Source of the DNA: Clostridium sartagoforme | GTDB lineage: Bacteria > Bacillota > Clostridia > Clostridiales > Clostridiaceae | Reading direction: 5' to 3' | Assembly: GCF_004794105.1 (NCBI RefSeq) | Contig: NZ_SRYR01000001.1 | Location: forward strand, 248,001 to 312,000 | DNA length: 64,000 nucleotides | Shown: positions 1 to 8,348 of the stretch, piece by piece | Numbering within the stretch: the stretch's first letter is position 1 | How the letters are laid out: the number at the start of each line of letters is the position of its first letter | Position numbers and translations under genes: made by a program | Notes under the pieces: generated by a model | The model's database searches: none | What the model was told of the DNA's origin: nothing | What the model saw: only the letters and a program-made list of their open reading frames with translations

Positions 1-1093
1 GTAATGCTAAAGTAGAGTCAAGGCCACCAGATATACCTATAACAGCTTTCTTTAAATTAGTATGTTCAAGTCTTTTTGCTAATGCAGAAGCTTGAATATT
101 AAAGATTTCTTTGCATCTTTCTTCTCTTAACTTAGTATTTGAAGGAACGAAAGGATGCTTATCAATATATCTATCAAAAACAATTATTTTATTTTCCTTG
201 TATTCAAAATTTATAATATTGGCTTCAAAGGGTACTATTCTTGAAGCATCTCTAAAGCTTATATTCTTAAGTCTTTCGCTATTAAGTCTAAATACATCTA
301 TATCAGAATAAATTATTTCATTTTCTCTTTGGAACCTATTATTTTCCTTAAGCATACTTCCATTTTCAGCAATAAGTAAGTGTCCACTAAATAATAAATC
401 AGTAGTAGATTCATGGACTCCTGCAGAAGAATAAATGTATGCAGACATAGATCTAGCACTTTGATTAGAAATTAGAGCTTTTCTATAGTCTTTTTTACTT
501 ACTAGTTCATTTGAAGCAGATAAATTTCCTATAATATTTGCTCCAAGTAATGAAAGATAAGAACTTGGAGGAATAGTAACCCAAAGGTCTTCACAAACTT
601 CAAAACCAAAACAATATGTACCAGATTTAAATATTAAATTAGTTCCAAAAGGTACTTCTTTTTGAAATTCAAAATCTACCTTTTCATCAATTAATCCAAG
701 GCCTTCACTAAACCAACGTTTTTCATAAAATTCACTATAGTTTGGAATATAGGATTTTGGAACTATTCCAAGTATTTTCCCATTAAATATAATATAAGCA
801 CAATTATATAATACGTTTTTATAATTTAATGGAGCCCCTACAGCAATTAACATATCTAAATCAGTGCTTTTTTCTACAATTTTTTTTATAGCTAAATAAG
901 AGCCTTCTAAAAGACTATATTGCATAAATAAATCACCACAGCTATAAGAAGTTATACATAGCTCTGGAAAAACTATTGATTTTGCGTGATTTTTATTAGC
1001 TTCGTCTAAACATTTTAATATATTATCTAAGTTATATTCTATATCTGCCACACGAGTTACGGGACATGCTGCAGCAACTTTTATAAAATTCAT
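1..1093 (-). CDS. nadE: glutamine-dependent NAD+ synthetase (N-terminal part, cut by window start)
   Basis: Cytosolic enzyme of the last NAD step: it amidates nicotinic acid adenine dinucleotide using ammonia released from glutamine. About 364 codons are visible from the ATG at 1093, which has a GGAGAGA-like ribosome site on the minus strand. The first ~270 residues form the nitrilase-type glutaminase domain: FPELCITSY carries the catalytic Glu, VPKSYIPNY the Lys, and FGFEVCEDLW the Cys. Close to the window edge the synthetase domain begins with the PP-loop ATPase motif GISGGLDST. The rest of the synthetase domain lies outside the window, so nothing suggests a broken gene. It is read divergently from the NfeD/SPFH pair. 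Identification is firm because both active-site sets are present in the expected order. Confidence 0.95.
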   Translation of the reverse strand, partial: MNFIKVAAACPVTRVADIEYNLDNILKCLDEANKNHAKSIVFPELCITSYSCGDLFMQYSLLEGSYLAIKKIVEKSTDLDMLIAVGAPLNYKNVLYNCAYIIFNGKILGIVPKSYIPNYSEFYEKRWFSEGLGLIDEKVDFEFQKEVPFGTNLIFKSGTYCFGFEVCEDLWVTIPPSSYLSLLGANIIGNLSASNELVSKKDYRKALISNQSARSMSAYIYSSAGVHESTTDLLFSGHLLIAENGSMLKENNRFQRENEIIYSDIDVFRLNSERLKNISFRDASRIVPFEANIINFEYKENKIIVFDRYIDKHPFVPSNTKLREERCKEIFNIQASALAKRLEHTNLKKAVIGISGGLDSTLAL

Positions 1094-1595
1094 AAGATCT
1101 CTCCAATCTAAAAAAATTTAGTTAATACTATTTTAACTCTTTTTATATAATAAATTCAAAATAACTTTATCTATGTTTCAATAAATAATCTGCATTTTTA
1201 GGAGCTATATTATTTTAAGTTGAAAAATAGTTTTTAAAGTAAATTACATTAATTGAAAGCATCGAGCTTTTAATTTTTACATAAGTTGATTGTGTAATTA
1301 TCTAACTGAAACATTTTACATATGAATTAACTTAATAAAATGTAATAAATTTATTGCAACATATATACTATTTAAATAATAAGAGGAAAACTATAGAAAA
1401 TCAATGAAAACAAAAGAAAAGAATGGAAAAGTTAAATAAATTAAATATTACACAAGATAAAAGGTATATAATAACTCATAAAAAGGTAGAAAAGATATTG
1501 TAAAAGGTTAAAATGTATAGTATAATAAAATCATCACTTTGGAAATACAATAATTTTGAAATAGTGATATAATAAAATAAAAAGGAGGGGAAATA
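1094..1595. other. divergent intergenic region nadE / nfeD
   Basis: This 502-base AT-rich stretch separates two divergent genes. The only clear signal is the promoter at 1498-1526. I see no ORF with a ribosome site, no strong hairpin with a T-run and no known riboswitch. Confidence 0.6.
1498..1526 (+). promoter_or_regulatory. sigma-A promoter of the NfeD/SPFH operon
   Basis: TTGTAA at 1498-1503 and TATAAT at 1521-1526 are separated by 17 bases. The promoter lies about 70 bases upstream of the NfeD start. Confidence 0.7.
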
Positions 1596-2024
1596 ATGGG
1601 TGCAGTAATATTTTGGATAATAGTAGCGGCTGGGGTAGTAACTATAGATATTATAACTAGTAATTTTTTATTTGTTTGGTTTGCAGTTGGAGCCCTTGCT
1701 GCCATGATAGGCGAGTTAATCGGAGTATCCTTTGGTATTCAAGTGGTAATTTTCCTAGTTGTAAACTTAATAACTGTTTCTATAGGCTATCCTTGGGCTA
1801 AGAAAAAGTTTAAGAAAGCTGTTGATAGAACTCCATTAATGGAGGAGACTTATATAGGAAGAGTTATGGAAGCAGAAGAAGATATTAAAGATAAAGCAAA
1901 AGTAAAAGTAGATGGAATTTACTGGACTGTTTTAAACCATGGAGATGAAATTAAAAAGGGTGAGTATTTCAAAATTATTGGCATAGAAGGAATAAAATTA
2001 ACCATAAAAAAAGAGGGGGAATAA
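1596..2024 (+). CDS. short NfeD-family membrane protein
   Basis: NfeD-type partner of an SPFH/stomatin protein, expected in the cytoplasmic membrane and thought to help organise membrane microdomains. At 142 residues it is the short form without a protease domain. Residues ~1-65 make two or three hydrophobic helices (GAVIFWIIVAAGVVTIDIIT, then a second GVSFGIQVVIFLVV segment). Residues ~80-142 form a compact beta-rich domain with VGRVMEAEED/VKVDGIYW/FKIIGIEGIKLTI segments, matching the OB-fold of NfeD. AAGGAGGGG precedes the ATG. The gene ends 3 bases before the SPFH gene, so the two are surely cotranscribed, the usual pairing for these families. Confidence 0.88.
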   Translation: MGAVIFWIIVAAGVVTIDIITSNFLFVWFAVGALAAMIGELIGVSFGIQVVIFLVVNLITVSIGYPWAKKKFKKAVDRTPLMEETYIGRVMEAEEDIKDKAKVKVDGIYWTVLNHGDEIKKGEYFKIIGIEGIKLTIKKEGE

Positions 2025-2027
2025 TAA

Positions 2028-2978
2028 ATGGATAAAATTATAGGATTAGTAATAGCGTCAGTAGTAATTTTATTTGTATTAATTACTATTTTATCATCAA
2101 TTAAAATTGTTAATACAGGATATTTATATGTAGTAGAAAGATTTGGTCAATATCATAAAACATTAGAGCCAGGCTGGCACTTTATGATTCCATTTGTAGA
2201 TTTTGTTAGAAAGAAAGTTTCGACAAAGCAACAAATTTTAGATGTACCACCACAATCAGTAATTACTAAGGATAATGTTAAGATATCAGTTGATAATGTT
2301 ATCTTCTATAAGTTACTTAATGCAAAAGATGCTGTTTATAATATAGAAGACTTTAGATCAGGTATTGTATATTCAGCAACTACTAATATGAGAAATATTT
2401 TAGGTAATATGTCATTAGACGAAATTTTATCTGGTAGAGATAAGATTAACCAAGACTTATTAAGCATAATAGACGAAGTTACTGATGCATATGGTATTAA
2501 GATTCTTTCAGTAGAAATTAAGAATATAATACCACCAACTGAAATTCAAGAAGCAATGGAAAAACAAATGAAAGCAGAAAGAAATAAAAGAGCTATGATT
2601 CTTGAAGCTGAAGGTCAAAGACAATCACAAATAGAAAAGGCCGAAGGGGAAAAGAGATCAAAGATACTTGCAGCAGAAGCTGAAAAAGAAGCTAACATAA
2701 GAAGAGCTGAAGGATTAAAAGAATCTCAATTACTTGAAGCAGAAGGTAAAGCTAAGGCTATAGAAGAAATATCTATAGCAGAAGCAGAAGCAATTAGAAA
2801 AGTAAACCAAGCAATTATTGAATCAGGTACTAATGAAACTGTTATAGCATTAAAGCAAGTTGAAGCTCTTAAAGAAATGGCTAATAACCCTGCTAATAAG
2901 CTTATATTACCAAATGAAACACTATCTTCTCTTGGAAGCATTGCTGCAATAGGTGAAATGCTAAAGGGAGATAAGTAA
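2028..2978 (+). CDS. qmcA: SPFH/band-7 domain protein (QmcA/stomatin-like)
   Basis: Membrane-anchored scaffold of the stomatin/prohibitin superfamily. The 316 residues begin with one hydrophobic anchor (residues ~5-25), then the SPFH domain (~28-180), including VERFGQYHKTLEPGWHF and SVEIKNIIPPTEIQEAM. A long Ala/Glu-rich coiled coil with repeated EAEG/KAEGEK units (~185-260) follows, and the tail ends in IAAIGEMLKGDK. Length and order match E. coli QmcA and bacterial slipins. It sits 3 bases after the NfeD gene and is followed by a strong terminator, so the pair forms a complete bicistronic operon. The exact client or lipid role is not readable from sequence. Confidence 0.9.
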   Translation: MDKIIGLVIASVVILFVLITILSSIKIVNTGYLYVVERFGQYHKTLEPGWHFMIPFVDFVRKKVSTKQQILDVPPQSVITKDNVKISVDNVIFYKLLNAKDAVYNIEDFRSGIVYSATTNMRNILGNMSLDEILSGRDKINQDLLSIIDEVTDAYGIKILSVEIKNIIPPTEIQEAMEKQMKAERNKRAMILEAEGQRQSQIEKAEGEKRSKILAAEAEKEANIRRAEGLKESQLLEAEGKAKAIEEISIAEAEAIRKVNQAIIESGTNETVIALKQVEALKEMANNPANKLILPNETLSSLGSIAAIGEMLKGDK

Positions 2979-3004
2979 ACTTAAGATATAAAATTTATAG
3001 AATA

Positions 3005-3055
3005 GACTGTGGCAGTAAGAGTTTAATCACTTACTATGTCACAGTCCTTCTTTGT
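3005..3055 (+). terminator. terminator of NfeD/SPFH operon
   Basis: GACTGTG (3005-3011) pairs with CACAGTC (3040-3046); an inner GTAAG/CTTAC extends the stem and T-rich sequence follows. Confidence 0.75.
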
Positions 3056-3097
3056 TTAGAATAAAATAGAAATTAATTATTAAGGGGTATTAGAGGG

Positions 3098-3925
3098 ATG
3101 TATGAGTATAGAAAACATTTGAGAGGGTCATTTTTAAATTATTGTGTAGCAATAGTAGTGTTATTAAGTTTAGCATTATTAATTGGACTAGGTGCAGTTT
3201 TTTCAGTTGGATCTAAATTAAAAGGAACAGATTTTTTACTTATAGGAGCTATTACGGTAGGTATGTTTATTTTTATATTTATAGAATTTACATTAATATA
3301 TTTTCTGTTTTTAAAAAGGTTTAAATATATTAATGTTAAATTAGATGAAGAAGCTATAATTTATAATAATAAAAAGAAAAAGATAGTTATACCATATGAT
3401 GATATAATTTCAATGAGATATCCATCTATAAGATATACTGGAGGATGGATGGAAATTAAATATAATGGTGGGAAAATTAGATTAACTGTGGTACTCGAGA
3501 ATATTGGAGACTTTATGTATAATCTAAAAGAAATACTAGATAAACGTGGACGAAGTGCCGTATATAATGAAAAGAAGAGTTTTAACTTCTTTAAAACTGC
3601 AACATTTTCAGATGAAAGTTGGGAAAGAATTTATAAAATTTATAAATATTTATTATCAATAGAATATTTATCAGTGTTTATTGCAATTTTTCTTTCTAGA
3701 TTTGGAGTGATTCAAAATAATTTTACTAGTATTATAGTTTTCTTTTTAGCTCCTACTATTGGGTATTTAATTTCTGAAATTATAATAGGAACTAGAGTTT
3801 CTAAAAGAGTAGTACATGATGAATTTAGAGTTATACCTAGAGATTTGAGTAAAGAAACAAAGTTTGCAAGAATATTGATTGCAGTATCTACATTAATTTG
3901 TATATTTATAATGGTTCTAATTTAA
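3098..3925 (+). CDS. membrane protein with cytoplasmic PH-like domain, function unknown
   Basis: I do not recognise a named family. The 275 residues show two N-terminal membrane helices (~15-37 and ~47-73), then a soluble segment (~75-165) with alternating beta strands (LDEEAIIYNNKKKKIVIPYDDIISMRYP, GGWMEIKYNGGKIRL) typical of bacterial PH-like (bPH) domains. Three more hydrophobic helices follow (~185-200, ~207-230 and ~255-275). A ribosome-site-like GAGGG precedes the ATG. It stands between the qmcA terminator and the amidase gene and could be transcribed alone or with the latter. A similar PH-like-between-helices layout recurs at 37210-38919. Function cannot be assigned. Confidence 0.6.
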   Translation: MYEYRKHLRGSFLNYCVAIVVLLSLALLIGLGAVFSVGSKLKGTDFLLIGAITVGMFIFIFIEFTLIYFLFLKRFKYINVKLDEEAIIYNNKKKKIVIPYDDIISMRYPSIRYTGGWMEIKYNGGKIRLTVVLENIGDFMYNLKEILDKRGRSAVYNEKKSFNFFKTATFSDESWERIYKIYKYLLSIEYLSVFIAIFLSRFGVIQNNFTSIIVFFLAPTIGYLISEIIIGTRVSKRVVHDEFRVIPRDLSKETKFARILIAVSTLICIFIMVLI

Positions 3926-3994
3926 TAATTATGTAATAAAATTATTTTTACTTCAAAAGATATAGATAACGATAATAATCTTGAGAGGTAAGAT

Positions 3995-4939
3995 ATGAGA
4001 AGTGTAATTAAAAGAGGAATTATTTTTATTATTATGATATCTGTTTTAGAATTATTTCTAATGAGTTTAACTTCTAAGTTTGCATTGGGAGAAGTTAAGA
4101 ATAATAATTATAATAGGAAGGCTGCAAGAGAATATGCTTTAAAATGGGCAGAAGTCTCTAATACTAGCTATTATAATTACATTAATGAGGGGGGAGACTG
4201 TACTAATTTTGTATCTCAAGTTTTAAGAGCAGGTGGAATGGAATTTTGGGGAAGTAAGAAAAATGCTACAGATATAGGTTCTTGGTTTTACTACTCACAG
4301 AATATACCTAATAGGACTTCCACTTGGACAGGAGCCAATCCATTTAATCAACATTTTGGTAAGGTGCATAAGAGAGTTTACAAGTATAGAGAGTACACTG
4401 TTAGGGAGGCAATTGATAATTTTGAGGAGATAAGTAGAAGCATATATGAAGGAGATATTGTTCAATACTCAAGACCTAATAACATAGCTTTTCATTCTCA
4501 GGCGATAACGGATATAATTGATACTTCAAAAGTTCTATTTAGTCAACACTCAAACTCTATCGCTAACTTTTATAAGAATGGTAATCTAAAATATTATCTA
4601 TTAGGAAAGCCAGATAATTATAACTTACTAATTTACAATGTAAAAGAGGAGAAAGGTGATAGTAGTTATTTACTATATGAAGGATCCCGAAGTGAAAGGA
4701 ATATAGAAGAATACAAAGATTATAAAAAGGATCTAGAAGAAGCTATTGATATGATAAGATTAAGTATTAATGATACTAGTTTTGATAATGATGATTATAA
4801 TAGTGAAAGTACAGATAGATTTATAAATGAGCTTAAGGATGTAGTAGATGAAATAGAAGTCGAAATGAACTCAAGGGGGAGTAATTCAAAAGAATTATAT
4901 GAAAAGTTATTCGAGAGAAGAAATAATATTAGTAATTAA
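3995..4939 (+). CDS. exported amidase-domain (Amidase_6-like) protein
   Basis: Probable secreted cysteine amidase acting on cell-wall material. The 314-residue protein starts with a signal-type helix (residues ~8-30). Next comes a domain opening with NYNRKAAREYALKWAEV and the catalytic-type block EGGDCTNFVSQVLRAGGM, where Cys is the presumed nucleophile. IAFHSQAITDI supplies the conserved His and TKVLFSQHSNS-like sequence closes the domain (~35-205). This order matches the putative amidase domain family PF12671 of Firmicutes. Residues ~215-314 are a charged helical tail (KDYKKDLEEAIDMIRLSIND) without a recognised cell-wall anchor. TTGAGAGGTAAG precedes the ATG. The substrate is inferred, not seen. 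Confidence 0.75.
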   Translation: MRSVIKRGIIFIIMISVLELFLMSLTSKFALGEVKNNNYNRKAAREYALKWAEVSNTSYYNYINEGGDCTNFVSQVLRAGGMEFWGSKKNATDIGSWFYYSQNIPNRTSTWTGANPFNQHFGKVHKRVYKYREYTVREAIDNFEEISRSIYEGDIVQYSRPNNIAFHSQAITDIIDTSKVLFSQHSNSIANFYKNGNLKYYLLGKPDNYNLLIYNVKEEKGDSSYLLYEGSRSERNIEEYKDYKKDLEEAIDMIRLSINDTSFDNDDYNSESTDRFINELKDVVDEIEVEMNSRGSNSKELYEKLFERRNNISN

Positions 4940-5248
4940 TTTCTAGTATAGATTTAATAGAATTGATAAATGTTTCTATTTTTAATATATCAAGTATATG
5001 TTTTTAAATATATGATAATAATAAAAATGACCCGAAAGGGTTACGTAGGTTTTTTGCCGGTGGCTTATGCTGCCGGTGAATTAATTAATAATTTATTTTA
5101 TAAATTTACTAGCTTTTTAGAATAAATTATGATATTATAAGAAAGTAGTCTTTGAGACTAAAAAATATAACTTTAAAGATCTGATAGATAATGATATTCT
5201 CCGTTATAGAGATTAAATTACTATAGTCTTTAAAATGGAGGGTTAAAA
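4940..5248 (+). ncRNA. structured leader candidate upstream of the zinc-ribbon gene
   Basis: This 309-base gap holds two compact hairpins: ACCC-GAAA-GGGT at 5030-5041 and an 8-bp stem CCGGTGGC-TTAT-GCTGCCGG at 5057-5076. These are GC-rich islands in otherwise AT-rich DNA and are not followed by a T-run. Further down, AGTCT/AGACT (about 5147-5159) and TTTAAAGA (about 5172) with TCTTTAAA (about 5228) can pair, the last ending just before the ribosome site at 5237-5242. CTCC at about 5198 could pair with that site. I know no riboswitch with these elements. Confidence 0.45.
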
Positions 5249-5404
5249 ATGGAAGATAAGAAAATAATATGTAAAGATTGCGGAAGCGAATTCGTATTCA
5301 CAGTAGGAGAACAAGAATTCTACAAAGAAAAAGGATTCGATAACGAACCAGTAAGATGCGCAGATTGCAGAAGAGCAAGAAAAGCACAAAACAATAGAAG
5401 ATAA
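5249..5404 (+). CDS. 51-residue zinc-ribbon protein (zf-trcl-like)
   Basis: Small zinc-binding protein, probably one treble-clef or ribbon fold. The protein starts MEDKKIICKDCGSEFVFTVG and has a second knuckle VRCADCRRARKA, giving CxxC-x(n)-CxxC with a basic tail ending in QNNRR. The length (51 aa) fits the 'probable zinc-binding domain' proteins common in clostridia. ATGGAGGG is the ribosome site. Codon choice is unusual for the region: every Phe codon is TTC, and Cys, Tyr and Asn codons mostly end in C, as expected for an abundantly expressed gene. It has its own leader and terminator. The biochemical role is not known to me. Confidence 0.85.
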   Translation: MEDKKIICKDCGSEFVFTVGEQEFYKEKGFDNEPVRCADCRRARKAQNNRR

Positions 5405-5409
5405 TAACA

Positions 5410-5431
5410 AAGAGGCTTATAGCCTCTTTTT
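5410..5431 (+). terminator. terminator of zinc-ribbon gene
   Basis: AGAGGCT-tat-AGCCTCT followed by T5, starting 6 bases after the stop codon. Confidence 0.85.
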
Positions 5432-5482
5432 AATTTTATAAAAGAATAACAGTTAAGTGTAATAAAAGTATATTTTCTATTA

Positions 5483-5516
5483 AAAGACTGATCCATATGG
5501 GTCAGTCTTTTTTATT
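5483..5516 (+). terminator. second terminator without an obvious gene before it
   Basis: GACTGATCC-ATAT-GGGTCAGTC (9 bp with one G-T pair) is followed by T6. It lies 50 bases after the previous terminator. It may be a backup that insulates the sigma-54 operon. Confidence 0.75.
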
Positions 5517-5541
5517 TATAAAAGAAGTAGTAAATTTTATT

Positions 5542-5585
5542 CAACACTTCCAATAAACACTTCAGAAAAAATAAGAAAAGTGTTG
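5542..5585 (+). promoter_or_regulatory. candidate upstream activator sites for the sigma-54 activator
   Basis: CAACACTT at 5542-5549 and its exact inverse AAGTGTTG at 5578-5585 flank another direct AACACTT at 5556-5562. They lie about 90-135 bases before the predicted start of transcription, the usual enhancer distance for LevR-type activators. Confidence 0.5.
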
Positions 5586-5649
5586 ATACTATAGAGTTGT
5601 GTTTTTAGAAGTGGCTATTTTACTAAGGTTATAGTAGTAAAATATATTT

Positions 5650-5666
5650 TGGCATAAGAATTGCTT
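5650..5666 (+). promoter_or_regulatory. sigma-54 (-24/-12) promoter of the PTS/deglycase operon
   Basis: The sequence TGGCATAAGAATTGCTT has GG at 5651-5652 and GC at 5663-5664, separated by exactly 10 bases as the RpoN consensus requires. It is 31 bases before the first PTS gene, and the locus encodes a sigma-54 activator. Confidence 0.88.
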
Positions 5667-5697
5667 TACATATAGGCATAAGAGAGGAGGATAAAAA

Positions 5698-6117
5698 ATG
5701 AATCATATAATTTTAGCTAGTCATGGACATATGGCAAAAGGAATAAAAGATACTTTAAATATGATAATAGGAAATGCTGAGGGGGTAAAAGCTTTTTCTT
5801 CCTATAGAGATGAGGATGAGAATATAAGAGAAGCTGTAGAAAGAGAAGTTAAAAATAATTATGAAACTAAAGATATTTATATATTAACTGACATATTTGG
5901 TGGAAGTGTAAATAATGAGCTGATTTCTTTACTTAAGGAGTATCCCAATATACATATAATCTCAGGAATGAATTTACCTTTGGTTATTTCAATTGCAACA
6001 TGTGATGATATTTCAGAAAAACTGTTAGAAGAATTTATAAAAGAAAGTAGAGAGTCTATTGTGAATTGCAATAATTTATTAAAAAACTTAAATAATGAAG
6101 GAGGTGAAGATTTATGA
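5698..6117 (+). CDS. mannose-family PTS component IIA
   Basis: Cytoplasmic phosphocarrier that takes phosphate from HPr and passes it to IIB. The 139-residue protein starts MNHIILASHGHMAKG, placing the phosphorylatable His at residue 9, as in ManX/LevD IIA domains. TDIFGGSVNNE and SGMNLPLVI are the family's other conserved stretches. GAGAGGAGG precedes the ATG. It is the first gene of the operon, directly behind the sigma-54 promoter, and its end overlaps the IIB start by 4 bases. IIA as a separate polypeptide matches the levDEFG and gfrABCD arrangement. Confidence 0.93.
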   Translation: MNHIILASHGHMAKGIKDTLNMIIGNAEGVKAFSSYRDEDENIREAVEREVKNNYETKDIYILTDIFGGSVNNELISLLKEYPNIHIISGMNLPLVISIATCDDISEKLLEEFIKESRESIVNCNNLLKNLNNEGGEDL

Positions 6118-6584
6118 TTAAGCTAGTGAGAATTGATCATCGTTTACTACATGGACAAGTTGTATTTTCGTGGACAAAGAGCTTAGGGGTAGGGAGAATT
6201 ATTATAATTGATGACTTTGCAGCAACTGATGAATTGAAGAAGATGTCCTTAAGTTTATCTAGGCCTACAGGAGTTAAGTTAAATATTTTTACTGTTAAAG
6301 ATGCTTTAATTAGAATGGCTAAGGTAGAGGCATTAAATGAAAATATAATGCTAATATTTGGAGGGACAAAGTCAATAAGAGAGTTTTGTGAAGGATACCC
6401 TAAGATAAAGGAAATTAATTATGGTGGAATTGCTAAAAAAGAAAATTCAGTTCAATATAGCAATGCAATATTCTTAACTGATGAAGAATTAGAAGATTCA
6501 AGAAGACTTAAAGAAATGGGAATTAGATTATATATGCAACAAGTTCCAACTTCTAAGTTAGAGGACTTAACATCAAAAATTTAA
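6114..6584 (+). CDS. mannose/fructose/sorbose-family PTS component IIB
   Basis: Accepts phosphate from IIA and phosphorylates the sugar during uptake. The 156-residue protein opens with MIKLVRIDHRLLHGQVVFSW; His13 in the RLLHGQV motif is the expected phosphorylated residue. The length is standard. A GGAGGTGA site lies inside the end of the IIA gene and the ATG overlaps that gene, indicating translational coupling. The central stretch (DDFAATDELKKMSLSLSRP, LMLIFGG-like, GGIAKKENSVQY) matches LevE/ManX IIB domains. Confidence 0.92.
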   Translation: MIKLVRIDHRLLHGQVVFSWTKSLGVGRIIIIDDFAATDELKKMSLSLSRPTGVKLNIFTVKDALIRMAKVEALNENIMLIFGGTKSIREFCEGYPKIKEINYGGIAKKENSVQYSNAIFLTDEELEDSRRLKEMGIRLYMQQVPTSKLEDLTSKI

Positions 6585-6606
6585 AATAAATATGGGAGGT
6601 TATAAT

Positions 6607-7395
6607 ATGTCATTATTAGTACAATCTATTTTATTAGGTCTTATAGGTGTATTTTGTATTTTAGATTCAAGGCTTTTAGGTCGATTAAATTTTGAAAGAC
6701 CACTTATAGTAAGTACTTTAGTTGGTATAGTACTTGGAGATATGGAAAAAGGTCTTATGGTAGGTGCTTCTTTAGAACTTATATCTCTTGGAATAGTAAA
6801 CATTGGAGCAGCAGCACCACCAGATATGAATATGGGATCAATAATTGCTACATCTTTTGCAATTCTTTCAAAATCTGATGCTCAAACAGCATTAACAATA
6901 GCAATTCCGATTGCTATATTAGGTCAAATGCTTGGTATTGTAATGAGAACAATACTTTCAAGATTAACTCATACAGCAGATGAATTAATTGAAAAGGGTG
7001 AGTATAAAAAAGCTACTAATATACATATAGTTTGGGGGCCTATTCTATATTCACTTATGTACTTTATGCCTATTTTCTTAGCAGTATATTTTGGAACAGA
7101 TTTAGTTAAGGACATAGTTGAAAGTATTCCAGCGTGGTTAACTAATGGATTAACTTTAGCAAGTAAAATTTTACCTGCTTATGGATTTGCATTATTACTA
7201 AGCACTATGTTATCTGGTAAAATGTTACCATTCTTATTAGTAGGATTCTTTGTTACTGCATATTCTGGTTTAAGTGTTACTGGTATAGCTATATTTGCCT
7301 GTGCATTAGCTTTCGTACTTGCAGAGCTTAAGTTTAAGAAGGAGGGAGCTTCGGTAGCTACAGATCCTTTAGATGATTTAGAGAGTTTAGATTAG
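6607..7395 (+). CDS. mannose-family PTS component IIC
   Basis: Integral membrane half of the sugar channel. I place the start at the ATG at 6607, not the in-frame ATG at 6592, because GGGAGG at 6594-6599 is the ribosome site for 6607. This gives 262 residues, beginning MSLLVQSILLGLIGVF. The hydrophobic segments and blocks such as RPLIVSTLVGIVLGD, GASLELISLGIVNIGAAAPPD and GMLGIVMRT-type sequence are characteristic of EIIC-Man. It is followed 13 bases later by the IID gene. Confidence 0.92.
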   Translation: MSLLVQSILLGLIGVFCILDSRLLGRLNFERPLIVSTLVGIVLGDMEKGLMVGASLELISLGIVNIGAAAPPDMNMGSIIATSFAILSKSDAQTALTIAIPIAILGQMLGIVMRTILSRLTHTADELIEKGEYKKATNIHIVWGPILYSLMYFMPIFLAVYFGTDLVKDIVESIPAWLTNGLTLASKILPAYGFALLLSTMLSGKMLPFLLVGFFVTAYSGLSVTGIAIFACALAFVLAELKFKKEGASVATDPLDDLESLD

Positions 7396-7408
7396 GAGGT
7401 AATGAAGG

Positions 7409-8239
7409 ATGGATGAAAAAAATATTGTTAAAGAAAATGATCCAAATAAATGGAAGTATAGAAAGTTTTTCTGGCGTTCATGGAGTATCCAAGCATCATG
7501 GAACTATGAAAGACAAATGAATATGGGTTTTTTATATGGTATAGCACCAATCTTAGATGAAATATATAAAGATCCTAAGGATGCAGAATTAAAGAAACAA
7601 GCTTATGAAAGACATATGGCATTCTACAACTGTACCCCTCAAACTAGTGCTTTTGCTCTAGGACTGAGTGCAGCTATGGAAGAACAATATTATGCAGATA
7701 GAGAAAATTTCAATCCAGAATCAATTAATGCTATGAAAACATCATTAATGGGACCTTTATCAGGAGTTGGAGATTCCTTCTTCCAAGGTACAGTTCGTAT
7801 ATTAGCTTTTGGACTAGGGATAAATTTAGCTCAACAAGGTAGCATATTTGGACCGATACTTGCAATGTTAATATCTTTTATACCATCATTCATAGTAACT
7901 TATTTTGGTGGAAAAATAGGGTATTTAATGGGTAGTAAGTATTTAACTAAGCTTTATAAAGAAGGATTAATGGAGAAGGTTATGTATATCTGTTCAGTTG
8001 TTGGACTTATGGTTATAGGTTCTATGATGGCAAGCATGATAGGTATAACTACACCTATTGCTTTTAATGAAACCTTTGTATTACAAAATGTTTTAGATGG
8101 TATAGCACCACAAATAATACCATTAGGAGTAACTTTTTTTATGTATGGTTTATTAAGAAAGAAGGTATCTACAGGATGGATGCTAACAATTTGTATCTTA
8201 GGAGGAATAATATTTAGTCTTTTAGGTATTTTTGCTTAA
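7409..8239 (+). CDS. mannose-family PTS component IID
   Basis: Second membrane subunit, unique to the mannose PTS family, which with IIC forms the transport path. At 276 residues, features are FFWRSWSIQASWNYERQMNMGF near the N-terminus (~20-41), a long cytoplasmic segment with HMAFYNCTPQTSAFALG, SLMGPLSGVGDSFFQGT (a IID signature) and several C-terminal membrane helices. AGGAGG lies just before the ATG. All four PTS parts are intact and in order A-B-C-D. A ~110-base gap with no terminator separates it from the deglycase gene. Confidence 0.92.
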   Translation: MDEKNIVKENDPNKWKYRKFFWRSWSIQASWNYERQMNMGFLYGIAPILDEIYKDPKDAELKKQAYERHMAFYNCTPQTSAFALGLSAAMEEQYYADRENFNPESINAMKTSLMGPLSGVGDSFFQGTVRILAFGLGINLAQQGSIFGPILAMLISFIPSFIVTYFGGKIGYLMGSKYLTKLYKEGLMEKVMYICSVVGLMVIGSMMASMIGITTPIAFNETFVLQNVLDGIAPQIIPLGVTFFMYGLLRKKVSTGWMLTICILGGIIFSLLGIFA

Positions 8240-8348
8240 GACATAAAAGATTAGGCTTTATTAAATATATTATCAGAAGAAAAAATATTTAAGATACGTA
8301 TATTAAAAAATTAATAATAAAAGAATTGAAATTTTAGGAGGAATAACA

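Noticed and set aside
5030-5076. c-di-GMP riboswitch upstream of the zinc-ribbon gene
   Set aside because: A GAAA tetraloop is present, but the conserved core sequences of class I or class II c-di-GMP aptamers are missing.
6592-6606. Earlier in-frame start of the PTS IIC gene
   Set aside because: The five extra codons include the GGGAGG ribosome site for the ATG at 6607.
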